Assembly (NCBI GenBank): GCA_910588945.1
Contig: CAJUSF010000018.1
Coordinates: 43,623-107,622 of the forward strand
Direction: 5' to 3'
Origin: an uncultured Eggerthellaceae bacterium
GTDB taxonomy: Bacteria; Actinomycetota; Coriobacteriia; Coriobacteriales; Eggerthellaceae
DNA: 64,000 nucleotides
Shown here: piece by piece, positions 25,815-34,623 of the stretch
Layout: each line of letters begins with the position of its first letter
Numbering within the stretch: position 1 is the stretch's first letter
Program-made: the position numbers and the translations under genes
The notes under the pieces: model-generated
Databases searched by the model: none
The model's input: the letters and a program-made list of their open reading frames with translations, nothing else
Told to the model about the DNA's origin: nothing

Positions 25815-26495
25815 TTGAAGTTCTTTCTCGACACCGCAGACCTGAATGAGATCGAAGAGGCTGCAAGCTGGGGTGCGCTTGCTGGCGTTACCACTAATCC
25901 GACGCTCTATTCCAGAGTGGGAGGAAAGCTCGAGGACTTTCACGACCATATCAAAAGGATTTGTGACATCGTTGGTCCGGATTGCCCTGTTTCTGCGGAG
26001 TCGGTGGCGATGAACCGCGATGAGCTTGTTCGTGATGGAAGGCAGCTTGCCGCCATTGCGCCGAACGTTGTCGTGAAGATCCCGACCATGATCGACGGTC
26101 TTGCTGCAACAAGAGCCCTCGCAGATGAGGGCATCCGCGTGAACATGACCCTTTGTTTCACCGTGCCACAAGCCATGCTCGCCGCGCGTGCCGGAGCTAG
26201 ATACATCTCTCCGTTCATCGGCCGTTTTGATGATATATCCGAAGATGGCATCGAACAGGTGGCAAACATCGTCGATGCTGTTTCTAACTACGACTTCACC
26301 GCAGATACCGTTGGTGGTGAGCAGATCGAGGTCATAGCTGCATCGATCAGAAGCGCGAATCATGTGACGCAGTGTGCACTTATGGGTGCCGATATAGCAA
26401 CAGTGCCGTTTGGTGTGCTCAAGAAGATGGTCAGCCATCCTCTGACCGACCGCGGCATCGAATCTTTTTTGAATGATTGGGAGAAAGTCAAGTAA
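25815..26495 (+). CDS. transaldolase-like fructose-6-phosphate aldolase (TalC/FSA family)
   Basis: 226 residues, the short-type transaldolase/FSA length. MKFFLDTADLNEIEEAASWG, GVTTNPTL, the Schiff-base lysine in VVVKIPTM (about residue 87), NMTLCFTVPQAMLAARAGA and YISPFIGRFDD are typical. It transfers or releases dihydroxyacetone units from sugar phosphates such as Fru-6P, the end product of the amino-sugar route upstream. Whether it is a transaldolase or a true F6P aldolase cannot be told by eye. Start TTG 25815 has AGGAGG; its TAA is directly followed by the rho ATG. Confidence 0.85.
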   Translation: MKFFLDTADLNEIEEAASWGALAGVTTNPTLYSRVGGKLEDFHDHIKRICDIVGPDCPVSAESVAMNRDELVRDGRQLAAIAPNVVVKIPTMIDGLAATRALADEGIRVNMTLCFTVPQAMLAARAGARYISPFIGRFDDISEDGIEQVANIVDAVSNYDFTADTVGGEQIEVIAASIRSANHVTQCALMGADIATVPFGVLKKMVSHPLTDRGIESFLNDWEKVK

Positions 26496-28466
26496 ATGAG
26501 CGACATCGAAGCAATCGATACCGAAACACCAGAGGCAACCGAAGAGGTGCCAAAGCCCAAGCGCGGTCGTCCGCGCAAGACGGATGCCGATAAGGAGACC
26601 GCTGAGAAGAAGAGCACGGCCAAGAAGACGAAGAAGGCTGACGATTCTGCGGATCCAGAGGCCTCTGATACTGAAGAGAAGCCGAAGGCGAAACGCACAC
26701 GCAAGAAGGCCACTGATGACGCCAGCTTAGCTGATGCAGGATCGGATGCGAAGGCTGCTAAGAAGGCTTCGGAGAAGTCGGAAAAGCCAAAAGATGATAG
26801 CGCCGCCGATTCAAGCGATGCGCCGCAGGAAGCCAAGCCTAAGCGCACGCGTGCCAAGAAAGCGGCATCTGAGGAGGCCTCCGGCGAAGAGACCGAATCA
26901 GAGACAGGCGCCTCTTCTGCAAAAGAAGGGGAGAAGAGCGCCGAACAAACGAGTGATGCAAAGCAGTCCGATGATGCCTCCGATGAGGAGCGCGGCGATG
27001 CAAAGAAGCAGTTTTCGAAGCGGCAAAGCAGGACGCATCAGGTTAAGACCTCGCGTTCAGACAGCTCGAATTCGCGTCATCAGAATCAGCAGAACAATCG
27101 CAACCAGCAAAACGGTCGCAACCAGAATCACAGACAGCGCCGTGGCCGAGTTGAGCGCCAGCAGCGCGAATACGTACCGTCTGTCAGCCGAGAAGAACTC
27201 GATGAGCTGAAACTGCCCGAGCTTCGCGAGAAAGCGGCCGAGCTTAATATCGATGCATCCGGCATGAAAAAGGCCGAGATGATAGATGCGATCTATGAAG
27301 CGCTCGCCATTGCTGAGGGATTCATCGAGGTCGGTGGCATTCTCGATATCCTGCAAGACGGTTATGGCTTTTTGCGCACAAATGGATATCTGCCGAGCGA
27401 GCGCGATGTCTACGTCGGACTCTCTACGATCCGTCGAAATGGGCTTCGCAAGGGCGACTATGTAACGGGCCAGACGCGCCCGGCAAGGGAGGGCGAGAAG
27501 TTTGCCGCCATCCAGAAGATCTACACGATAAACGGTGTGGCCTTAGATGATGTCGGACACAGGCCCAAGTTCTCCGACCTGACGCCGGTGTTTCCGGATG
27601 AGCGTTTTGTTATGGAGCACGGTAAGGACACGATCACCGCTCGTGTGATCGATCTTGCGGCACCTATTGGAAAAGGTCAGCGCGGACTGATCGTTTCTCC
27701 GCCGAAGGCCGGAAAGACCACAGTGTTGAAGGATATTGCCGCATCGATCAGTGCGAACAATCCTGAGGCGCATCTCATGTGCCTTCTCGTCGATGAGCGC
27801 CCTGAAGAGGTCACGGATATGGAGCGCTCCATCAATGGTGAGGTCATCGCCTCCACATTCGATATGCCATCTGAGAACCATATCGCTGTTTCAGAGCTTG
27901 TCATCGAGCGTGCTAAACGCCTTGTTGAGCAGGGCGAAGACGTTGTGATCCTGCTCGATTCGATCACGCGTCTCGCGCGCGCCTACAATCTGGCCCAACC
28001 AGCATCCGGGCGCATCCTTTCAGGCGGCGTTGATTCTACGGCGCTATATCCGCCCAAGCGTTTCTTGGGTGCTGCACGAAATATCGAAGGCGGCGGATCT
28101 CTTACCATATTGGCATCAGCGCTAATCGATACGGGCTCGAAAATGGATGAGGTTATCTTCGAGGAGTTCAAGGGTACCGGCAACATGGAGCTCAAGCTCG
28201 ATCGCAATCTTGCCGATCGTCGCATCTTCCCCGCGATTGATCCGATCACTTCGGGCACACGCAAAGAGGAGCTGCTGCTCGATAATCAAGAAGCTCCGCT
28301 GATCTGGGCAGTGCGACGCATTCTTGCCAACACCAACAATACTGAGCGCTCGATGGATATGCTGATCAAGTCGCTCAAGCAAACGGAGACGAATCAGGAG
28401 TTCCTGCTCAAAACGGCAAAACGGGCGCAGAAGCAGGGTAGGATGGACGAGAATATGGATCTCTAA
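26496..28466 (+). CDS. rho: transcription termination factor Rho with long disordered N-terminus
   Basis: 656 residues against about 420 in E. coli. Residues 1-230 are low complexity: three basic AT-hook-like patches (KPKRGRPRK, KAKRTRKK, KPKRTRAKK) in an acidic/Ala/Ser matrix, then a Gln/Asn/Arg-rich stretch (about 195-222). The Rho N-domain follows (LPELREKAAELNI), then the RNA-binding cold-shock-like domain (DILQDGYGFLRTNGYLPSERDVYV). The ATPase core has Walker A PPKAGKTT (about 401-408), DERPEEVTDM, VVILLDSITRLARA, and the Q-loop/R-loop region SGGVDSTALYPPKRF. It terminates RNA synthesis as a ring helicase. It abuts the upstream aldolase gene without a gap. Confidence 0.96.
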   Translation: MSDIEAIDTETPEATEEVPKPKRGRPRKTDADKETAEKKSTAKKTKKADDSADPEASDTEEKPKAKRTRKKATDDASLADAGSDAKAAKKASEKSEKPKDDSAADSSDAPQEAKPKRTRAKKAASEEASGEETESETGASSAKEGEKSAEQTSDAKQSDDASDEERGDAKKQFSKRQSRTHQVKTSRSDSSNSRHQNQQNNRNQQNGRNQNHRQRRGRVERQQREYVPSVSREELDELKLPELREKAAELNIDASGMKKAEMIDAIYEALAIAEGFIEVGGILDILQDGYGFLRTNGYLPSERDVYVGLSTIRRNGLRKGDYVTGQTRPAREGEKFAAIQKIYTINGVALDDVGHRPKFSDLTPVFPDERFVMEHGKDTITARVIDLAAPIGKGQRGLIVSPPKAGKTTVLKDIAASISANNPEAHLMCLLVDERPEEVTDMERSINGEVIASTFDMPSENHIAVSELVIERAKRLVEQGEDVVILLDSITRLARAYNLAQPASGRILSGGVDSTALYPPKRFLGAARNIEGGGSLTILASALIDTGSKMDEVIFEEFKGTGNMELKLDRNLADRRIFPAIDPITSGTRKEELLLDNQEAPLIWAVRRILANTNNTERSMDMLIKSLKQTETNQEFLLKTAKRAQKQGRMDENMDL

Positions 28467-28529
28467 GATCCGCTTTCGCCAGCCACGGCGAATGTCGGGT
28501 GGATCCTTGTCGGAAAGGAAGTCATTCAA

Positions 28530-29792
28530 TTGAGCGATCCGAATAAGGAAAACATCAAAACGGATCCATATGCGGATGCGTATTCCGCTTCGAATCCTAA
28601 TGCCGTAGGCGTGCCGGCCGCAAATATGCCGGTCGATCCGCTTGTGAATAGCGAGCCATCGCCTCGATCGGCGCAGGCATCCAAGCAGGCCCAACCGGTC
28701 CGGCCAACCCAACCTAGTCAACCGGCCCAACCAGCCCAGCAGGCGAGCGCTCAGCAGCCTTGGCCTTCGCAGGCCGCGCAGCCGCAGGTTGCGGGAGGTT
28801 ATGTTGTTGCTCCTGCTGGTGTGGCGCCTGTTTATGCCAGCGCACCGCAGAAGAAGAGCCATGGGTGGATCATCGCGATCGTGTGCATCGCGTGCGCATC
28901 TTTGCTGATATTGGGGTCAGTCGTGTCGTGTTCGAGCGTTATGGGATCTCTCTTCACGTCAGCCGGTGCCTACAGCGCTGACGATGCCATCAGCGATCTT
29001 CACGAGCCAGCCATCGGCGTCATCGAGCTCAACGGCACTATCCAGTATGACAATTCGGCATGCTCACCTGAAGGGTTAAAGGCTCTTCTTGATCGCGCCG
29101 AGTCAAACGATCACATCCAAGCTGTCATCCTGAAGGTCAACTCAGGTGGCGGCGTTGCTACAGCCGGTGAGGAGATGTCGCAGATCGTACGCGATTTCTC
29201 CAAGCCGATCGTTGTTGTCAGCCAGGCGACCAACGCAAGCGCTGCTTACGAAATATCATCGCAGGCCGACTATATCTTCACGGATCGCACGACCGCAATC
29301 GGCGCCATCGGTGTCATCATGTCTGTTACTGATCTCTCCGGACTCTACGACAAGCTTGGCATCTCGGTCGACAACATCACTTCAGCCGATTCAAAGGATG
29401 CCGGTTCTGGCACAAGGCCGCTCACAGATGAGGAGCGCGCTTGGTACCAATCGATGGTCGATCAGATCAACGATGTCTTCATAAAGACCGTGGCTGAAGG
29501 TCGCGATATGGAAATCGATGAGGTCAAAGCGCTTGCCAATGGGCTTCCCTACACAGGTATGGATGCAGTCGAGAACGGACTTGCCGATGAGATCGGCTCG
29601 CTTGAGGATGCTGTAGAGTATCTCTGCGATCTTCTTGGATACGATCGACAGCTCAATACGGTCGATATGATGAGCCGCTCTAGCGATCTGTCGAACATCC
29701 TCGACCTCTTAGGACAAAGTGATCGAAGCTTTGATGTGAACGATCTTAAGGATGCCTTAGACGAGCTTGATGGAGGCAATGTTGCGCAATAG
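28530..29792 (+). CDS. membrane-bound S49 (SppA-like) signal peptide peptidase
   Basis: 420 residues from TTG 28530 (AAAGGAAG upstream). A Pro/Gln/Ala-rich cytosolic tail (1-108) leads to one membrane helix (about 112-133). The S49 domain has KVNSGGGVA and a candidate nucleophile Ser237 in TNASAAYEI; in SppA this is SGGYY-like. The lysine general base is probably Lys289 in TSADSKDAG. It degrades signal peptides or membrane-associated peptides at the outer face of the membrane. The Pro/Gln tail is unusual for the family but common for actinobacterial membrane proteins. It overlaps or abuts the metG start. Confidence 0.85.
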   Translation: MSDPNKENIKTDPYADAYSASNPNAVGVPAANMPVDPLVNSEPSPRSAQASKQAQPVRPTQPSQPAQPAQQASAQQPWPSQAAQPQVAGGYVVAPAGVAPVYASAPQKKSHGWIIAIVCIACASLLILGSVVSCSSVMGSLFTSAGAYSADDAISDLHEPAIGVIELNGTIQYDNSACSPEGLKALLDRAESNDHIQAVILKVNSGGGVATAGEEMSQIVRDFSKPIVVVSQATNASAAYEISSQADYIFTDRTTAIGAIGVIMSVTDLSGLYDKLGISVDNITSADSKDAGSGTRPLTDEERAWYQSMVDQINDVFIKTVAEGRDMEIDEVKALANGLPYTGMDAVENGLADEIGSLEDAVEYLCDLLGYDRQLNTVDMMSRSSDLSNILDLLGQSDRSFDVNDLKDALDELDGGNVAQ

Positions 29793-29796
29793 TGAT

Positions 29797-31848
29797 ATGA
29801 ATATCATCTGGCCCAAGAGGGCGGTCGTGACGGCGGGAATGCCGTATGGCAACAAGCCGCTTCATTTTGGGCATATCGGCGGCGTGTTTGTACCCGCTGA
29901 TGTTTTCGCGCGGTTTCTTCGCGATAGGATCGGGAAGGCGAATGTCCGGTTTGTGAGCGGCACAGATTGCTACGGATCGCCGATCGACGAGGGTTATCGT
30001 AAGGCGGTCGAGAACGAGGGTTTTGCTGGCACCATCTCCGATTACGTCATGAGAAACCACGATGCGCAGGCGAAGGTCTTGAAAGACTTCGACATAAGCC
30101 TCGATATCTTCGAGGGATCAGGGATCGGTCATGCCGGAGATGTGCACCAAGAGCTCTCGGATGCTTTTGTGATAGGACTTCACGATCGCGGTTACCTGCA
30201 TCTCGAGTCAACGCTGCAATTCTTCGATACCGAGGCCGATACTTTCTTGAACGGCAGACAGGTCATAGGAAGATGCCCAGTTCAGGGATGCAAGTCCGAG
30301 CATGCCTATGCTGATGAGTGTGATATGGGGCATCAATATGCACCTGAGGATCTCATCAATCCGATCTCGTCGATCACAGGCACGAAACCAGAGATGAGGC
30401 CTGTCAAGAACTGGTATTTCGATCTTCCGGCTTTCCGTGAATTTTTGAAAGAGCATGTGGAGGCTTTAAGGGCTGATGATGAGGTGCGCGATGTGGTGCC
30501 TCAGACCATCGATGAGTTTTTGAACGATCCCGTCATCTTTGTGAAGTGCGAATTTCAAGATGAATACTTCGAGATCGCAGATAAGCTTCCGCCTCATACA
30601 TATACCGAGGCGGCGAAGGGCAAGCAGAGCTTCGAGATCGCATTCGAATCCATCGAGGATCGAGATGCGGCCAAAAAGGAGCTTCAAGCTGCATCCATTC
30701 GCTTTAGAACGTCGAAAACGCTCGTTCCTTTCCGTATTACGGGAAGCATCGAGTGGGGCGTGAAGGCGCCTGTGATGGACGATGTCGAGGGGCTCACCAT
30801 ATGGTGTTGGCCTGAATCTCTTTGGGCTCCGATCTCGTTCACCATCGCCTGTAACGACGATATTGGATTGCCTAGAAACGCTTGGCGTGATTTTTGGTGC
30901 TCAGCCGATTCGCGCGTTTACCAGTTCATCGGGCAGGACAACCTTTATTTCTATGGCGTCGCTCAGCCTGCGATGTTTGAGGCGCTCGGTAACAGAGGGG
31001 TTTTCGGAGGGTCGGATTCCAAGCGTCTTATGCAGACGCATCTCATCGCGAACCATCATCTGCTTTTCGGAAAGACGAAGGCATCCTCATCGGGTTCCGT
31101 GAAGCCGCCGACAGGTGATGAGCTTTTAGATCATTACACTGTCGAGCAGCTCCGTGCACACTTCATAGCGCTCGGGCTCGATCAACGCTCTGTTGGCTTT
31201 AAACCCAAGCCGTTCGATCCGACGCTTAATGATGAGCAAAGGCAGGACAGTCGTGTGGCTGATCCCGTTCTCAAAGAGGGTGCGTTGCTCACCAATGTCT
31301 ACAATCGCCTTGCGCGCAGCTGTTTTTATGAGGCGCAGAAGAATTTCGAAGGCTACATGCCGCTTGGCAAGGTGACCGATGATGTCGTCGAGCGTGCCAA
31401 GGATGCGCTTTTGGAATACGAATCTCTGATGCACAAGGTCGAGCTTCACTCTGTCATGCAGCTTTGCGACACGTTCATCAGATACGCAAATAAATACTGG
31501 GCAGATAACATCAAGCGCGTGTGTGACGAGATGCCGGCCCGTGAAGACAGCGAAGTTGATGGTGTATCGCCTGTCATCACACAGGCTCATCGCCAAGTGC
31601 TCATCGACAGCTTCTATCTGCTTCGCATCTCCACGCTCATGATGCATCCTATCGTGCCTGCAGGATCAGAGCTCATCTGTGAGTATCTCGATTTCGATCC
31701 AAGCGAATTCTTCAACTGGAATTTCGACTTCGAGGATATGTGCGAACTTTGCCATGGGCTAGAGATAGACGAGACTAGGCATAAGATACACGAGCTGCCT
31801 GCGCGCTTCGATTTCTTCAAGAAACATGAAAGTCAGTACAAGTCTTGA
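29797..31848 (+). CDS. metG: methionyl-tRNA synthetase-like class I tRNA ligase
   Basis: 683 residues from ATG 29797, the point where homology-like sequence begins (IIWPKRAVVTAG). GGAGG at 29772-29776 would better serve a TTG at 29782 or ATG at 29779, inside the end of the previous gene, so the start is uncertain. HFGH (23-26) is the HIGH motif, GTDCYGSPI resembles the MetRS GTDEHGTPI, a Cys-x4-Cys...Cys-x3-His group (about 160-180) fits the zinc knuckle, and KASSS (about 428) stands where KMSKS is expected. The catalytic loops are clearly divergent from standard MetRS. It could be the cell's MetRS or a paralogue. Confidence 0.75.
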   Translation: MNIIWPKRAVVTAGMPYGNKPLHFGHIGGVFVPADVFARFLRDRIGKANVRFVSGTDCYGSPIDEGYRKAVENEGFAGTISDYVMRNHDAQAKVLKDFDISLDIFEGSGIGHAGDVHQELSDAFVIGLHDRGYLHLESTLQFFDTEADTFLNGRQVIGRCPVQGCKSEHAYADECDMGHQYAPEDLINPISSITGTKPEMRPVKNWYFDLPAFREFLKEHVEALRADDEVRDVVPQTIDEFLNDPVIFVKCEFQDEYFEIADKLPPHTYTEAAKGKQSFEIAFESIEDRDAAKKELQAASIRFRTSKTLVPFRITGSIEWGVKAPVMDDVEGLTIWCWPESLWAPISFTIACNDDIGLPRNAWRDFWCSADSRVYQFIGQDNLYFYGVAQPAMFEALGNRGVFGGSDSKRLMQTHLIANHHLLFGKTKASSSGSVKPPTGDELLDHYTVEQLRAHFIALGLDQRSVGFKPKPFDPTLNDEQRQDSRVADPVLKEGALLTNVYNRLARSCFYEAQKNFEGYMPLGKVTDDVVERAKDALLEYESLMHKVELHSVMQLCDTFIRYANKYWADNIKRVCDEMPAREDSEVDGVSPVITQAHRQVLIDSFYLLRISTLMMHPIVPAGSELICEYLDFDPSEFFNWNFDFEDMCELCHGLEIDETRHKIHELPARFDFFKKHESQYKS

Positions 31849-31963
31849 TCTTTGCGAGTGATCCGTTTGATGAGCGATCGTGTTCTGCATATGGGCCGCT
31901 ACCGTTGCCGCTTGCGTTTCATGCGGGGTCGCATCGGTGTAAATGGTCTATACGCTGCGCTCG

Positions 31964-31993
31964 TTGATTTGCGCGGATATCTTCGTGTATGCT
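31964..31993 (+). promoter_or_regulatory. promoter of topA
   Basis: TTGATT (31964-31969) and TATGCT (31988-31993) with an 18-base spacer, about 60 bases before the TTG start at 32053. The preceding gap from 31849 shows no convincing gene. Confidence 0.5.
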
Positions 31994-32052
31994 TACGCAT
32001 TAAAAATCACTACAGCCGGATTTTTGGGCTTGGATTCTAAGGATCGATCGTT

Positions 32053-34578
32053 TTGAAACTAGTTGTAACCGAGAAAAATGACGCCGCCAAGCAGATCGCA
32101 TCGCTGCTCTCGCAAGGCAAGGTTAAAGATGACAAGGTCTTTCACACCGCGGTCTATAGATTTGAGGTGGACGGGGAAGAGTGGGTGACCATCGGTCTTC
32201 GTGGGCATATCCTAGCGGTCGATTTCACGCCGATGATGATCTATAAGAAACGCGGTGGCTGGGTTGGAGTAACGGATGAAGGCGAAGAGGTGGCGGCCGA
32301 TGTTCCGGCAAGCCTCGCGAGGCCCCCGTTCAAGAAAAAGAAGCCATTCACGGAAAACGGTGTCGACCTAAAGGGTTGGAAGATGGAGGCGCTGCCGTAT
32401 CTCACTTTTGCGCCGATCGAGAAGCTCCCGAAGGAAAAGGACATCATTCGTTCGCTCAAGAATCTGGCAAAGAAAGCGGATTCGATCATCATCGCCACTG
32501 ACTTCGACCGTGAAGGCGAGCTCATCGGAGCCGATGCGCTGCGTTGCTGCAGGCAGGAAAATCCTAGCGCTCCTGTCTCGCGTGCGCGCTATTCTTCCTT
32601 TACCAAACCTGAGATCGAAAGCGCGTTTTCCAATCTTGTTACGATGGATGACAATCTGGTTGCTGCGGGTTCCACCAGACAGGACATCGATCTGATCTGG
32701 GGCGCAGCGCTCACGAGATACCTCACGCTTGTCAAGTTCGCGGGATACGGAAACGTTCGCTCGTCCGGTCGCGTGCAGACACCCACCCTTGCGCTTATAG
32801 TGGAGAAAGAGCGCGAGCGCATGGCGTTTGTCCCTGAGGACTATTGGGTGATCAAGGCTGCATTTGATGCAAGCGCTACATCTGGGCCGACCGATGTTGA
32901 AGGCGAGATGTGCTTCACTGCTGCATATCATCAAGCGCGCATAAAGGATGAAGCTTCCGCCAACAAGGTGATGGCGGATATCGAAGGCGCGAACTCGGGT
33001 CGTATAATGTCTATCGAGAAGAAGAAGCGCACCGTTGCCACCCCGACCCCATTCAACACCACATCTTTGATGGCTGCCGCATCATCTGAGGGCATATCTC
33101 CCGCCCGTTGTATGAGGATGGCCGAGAGCCTGTATATGAGCGGATATATCTCATATCCAAGAGTCGATAATACCGTCTACCCGTCAAGCCTTGACCTTCG
33201 AGAGCTTGTGAAGATGCTCTCGGGCAATCCGGCCTATGCCCCGTATTGTTCGAAGCTGATGGCTCAAAACGATCTGAAGCCGACGCGCGGTAAGAAGGAG
33301 ACGACAGATCATCCTCCGATCTATCCGACGGCGCTCGCTACGCCCGATGATCTGAATCCTTCTGAGTTCAAGCTCTACAACCTCATTGCAAGAAGATTTC
33401 TGGCAACGCTGTCTGATGCTGCGGTCGTCGAAGGCACCAAGGTATCGATCGATGTCAAGGGTCAAGAGTTTGTGGCCAAAGGCGATGTCCTCGTGAAACC
33501 GGGTTTTCGTGAGATATACCATTACGGCCTTAAGAAGGATGAAACGCTGCCCACAATGCAAGACGGTCAGCAGATTGCCTTTAACGGCGGCACCTGCACG
33601 AAGGATCAGACAAAGCCTCCGGCGAGGTATTCACCAGGTAAGCTCATCCAAGAGATGGAGCGTTTGGGTCTCGGGACGAAATCAACACGTCACTCGATCA
33701 TTGAGCGCCTGTATCAGGTGAAATACATCGTGAATGAGCCGATTGAGCCGACCAAGCTCGGCATTGCTGTGATCGATGCGCTAGACAAATTTGCCCCGCA
33801 TATTACGCACCCTGAGATGACAGCAGAGCTTGAGCGCGGAATGGATGATATCGCTGAGGGCAAAGATACCAAAGAGCATGTTGTGATGGACTCACGCGAG
33901 CTTTTGTTGAAAGAACTTGAGGAACTTATCCCGCATTCGGAGGAGGTGGCGCTTGCTCTCGGTGATGCAGTGGCAGCTGACGCGTATGTTGGCAAGTGTC
34001 CAAAATGCGGCAAGGACTTGCAAATTCGCGCTTCTAGCAAGACGAAATCGATGTTCATCGGTTGTGCCGGCTGGCCAGATTGCGATGTGACCTATCCGCT
34101 CCCGAAAGGGCGCGTGGAGGCTCAGGAGGAGCCGTGTCCGACTTGTGGTATGCCGCAGGTTAAGGTAACAGCATTCAGATCGAAACCGCGAACCATCTGC
34201 ATCGATCCGAATTGCGCTACCAACCAAGAAGACGATGTCGTTATCGGTACGTGTCCGGTATGCGCTGCAGCGGGTAAGACCTCAAAGCTTATTGCGCGAC
34301 GCAATCCCAAGACGCTGAAGCGCTCCGCTACGTGCGAGAACTTCGAGGAGTGCCAAACGCGCTATCCTCTTCCGCAATATGGAGACATCACCGCAACGGA
34401 GGATGTCTGCGAGCATTGCGGCGCTCCGATGGTTATCATCACGAACAATAATCGCCCATGGAAGCTCTGCCCGAATTTCGATTGTCCGGGCAAGGAAGCC
34501 GAGAAGGCTGCAAATGCGACCAAAGGCACCAAGAGTAAGCAAGCTTCCCGTTCGCGTAAGACCACCAAGAAGAAATAA
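32053..34578 (+). CDS. topA: DNA topoisomerase I, archaeal-type, with zinc ribbons
   Basis: 841 residues from TTG 32053. The N-terminal TOPRIM domain (LVVTEKNDAAKQIA ... DFDREGELIGADAL) and catalytic Tyr368 in SYPRVDN mark a type IA topoisomerase; the N-terminus with a His/Tyr-rich GLRGHILAVDF loop resembles the archaeal TopA branch rather than E. coli TopA. GRVQTPTLALIVEKE and GLGTKSTRHSIIERL are further family motifs. From about residue 645 there are four Cys4 zinc ribbons (CPKCGK, CPTCGM, CPVCAA, CEHCGA) and a Lys/Ser-rich tail. It relaxes negative supercoils. Confidence 0.92.
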   Translation: MKLVVTEKNDAAKQIASLLSQGKVKDDKVFHTAVYRFEVDGEEWVTIGLRGHILAVDFTPMMIYKKRGGWVGVTDEGEEVAADVPASLARPPFKKKKPFTENGVDLKGWKMEALPYLTFAPIEKLPKEKDIIRSLKNLAKKADSIIIATDFDREGELIGADALRCCRQENPSAPVSRARYSSFTKPEIESAFSNLVTMDDNLVAAGSTRQDIDLIWGAALTRYLTLVKFAGYGNVRSSGRVQTPTLALIVEKERERMAFVPEDYWVIKAAFDASATSGPTDVEGEMCFTAAYHQARIKDEASANKVMADIEGANSGRIMSIEKKKRTVATPTPFNTTSLMAAASSEGISPARCMRMAESLYMSGYISYPRVDNTVYPSSLDLRELVKMLSGNPAYAPYCSKLMAQNDLKPTRGKKETTDHPPIYPTALATPDDLNPSEFKLYNLIARRFLATLSDAAVVEGTKVSIDVKGQEFVAKGDVLVKPGFREIYHYGLKKDETLPTMQDGQQIAFNGGTCTKDQTKPPARYSPGKLIQEMERLGLGTKSTRHSIIERLYQVKYIVNEPIEPTKLGIAVIDALDKFAPHITHPEMTAELERGMDDIAEGKDTKEHVVMDSRELLLKELEELIPHSEEVALALGDAVAADAYVGKCPKCGKDLQIRASSKTKSMFIGCAGWPDCDVTYPLPKGRVEAQEEPCPTCGMPQVKVTAFRSKPRTICIDPNCATNQEDDVVIGTCPVCAAAGKTSKLIARRNPKTLKRSATCENFEECQTRYPLPQYGDITATEDVCEHCGAPMVIITNNNRPWKLCPNFDCPGKEAEKAANATKGTKSKQASRSRKTTKKK

Positions 34579-34598
34579 CGCCATATCGACCGACGTTG

Positions 34599-34623
34599 AT
34601 TCATCGGGATCTTTCCGATGAAT
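34599..34623. terminator. hairpin between convergent topA and dgt
   Basis: ATTCATCGG (34599-34607) pairs perfectly with CCGATGAAT (34615-34623) around a 7-base loop, touching the dgt stop. There is no real T-tract on either side, so termination may depend on Rho or on collision. Confidence 0.55.

Noticed and set aside
31852..32040. 62-codon basic open frame between metG and topA
   Set aside because: No ribosome-binding site, non-ATG start, composition of random translation, and it overlaps the topA promoter.
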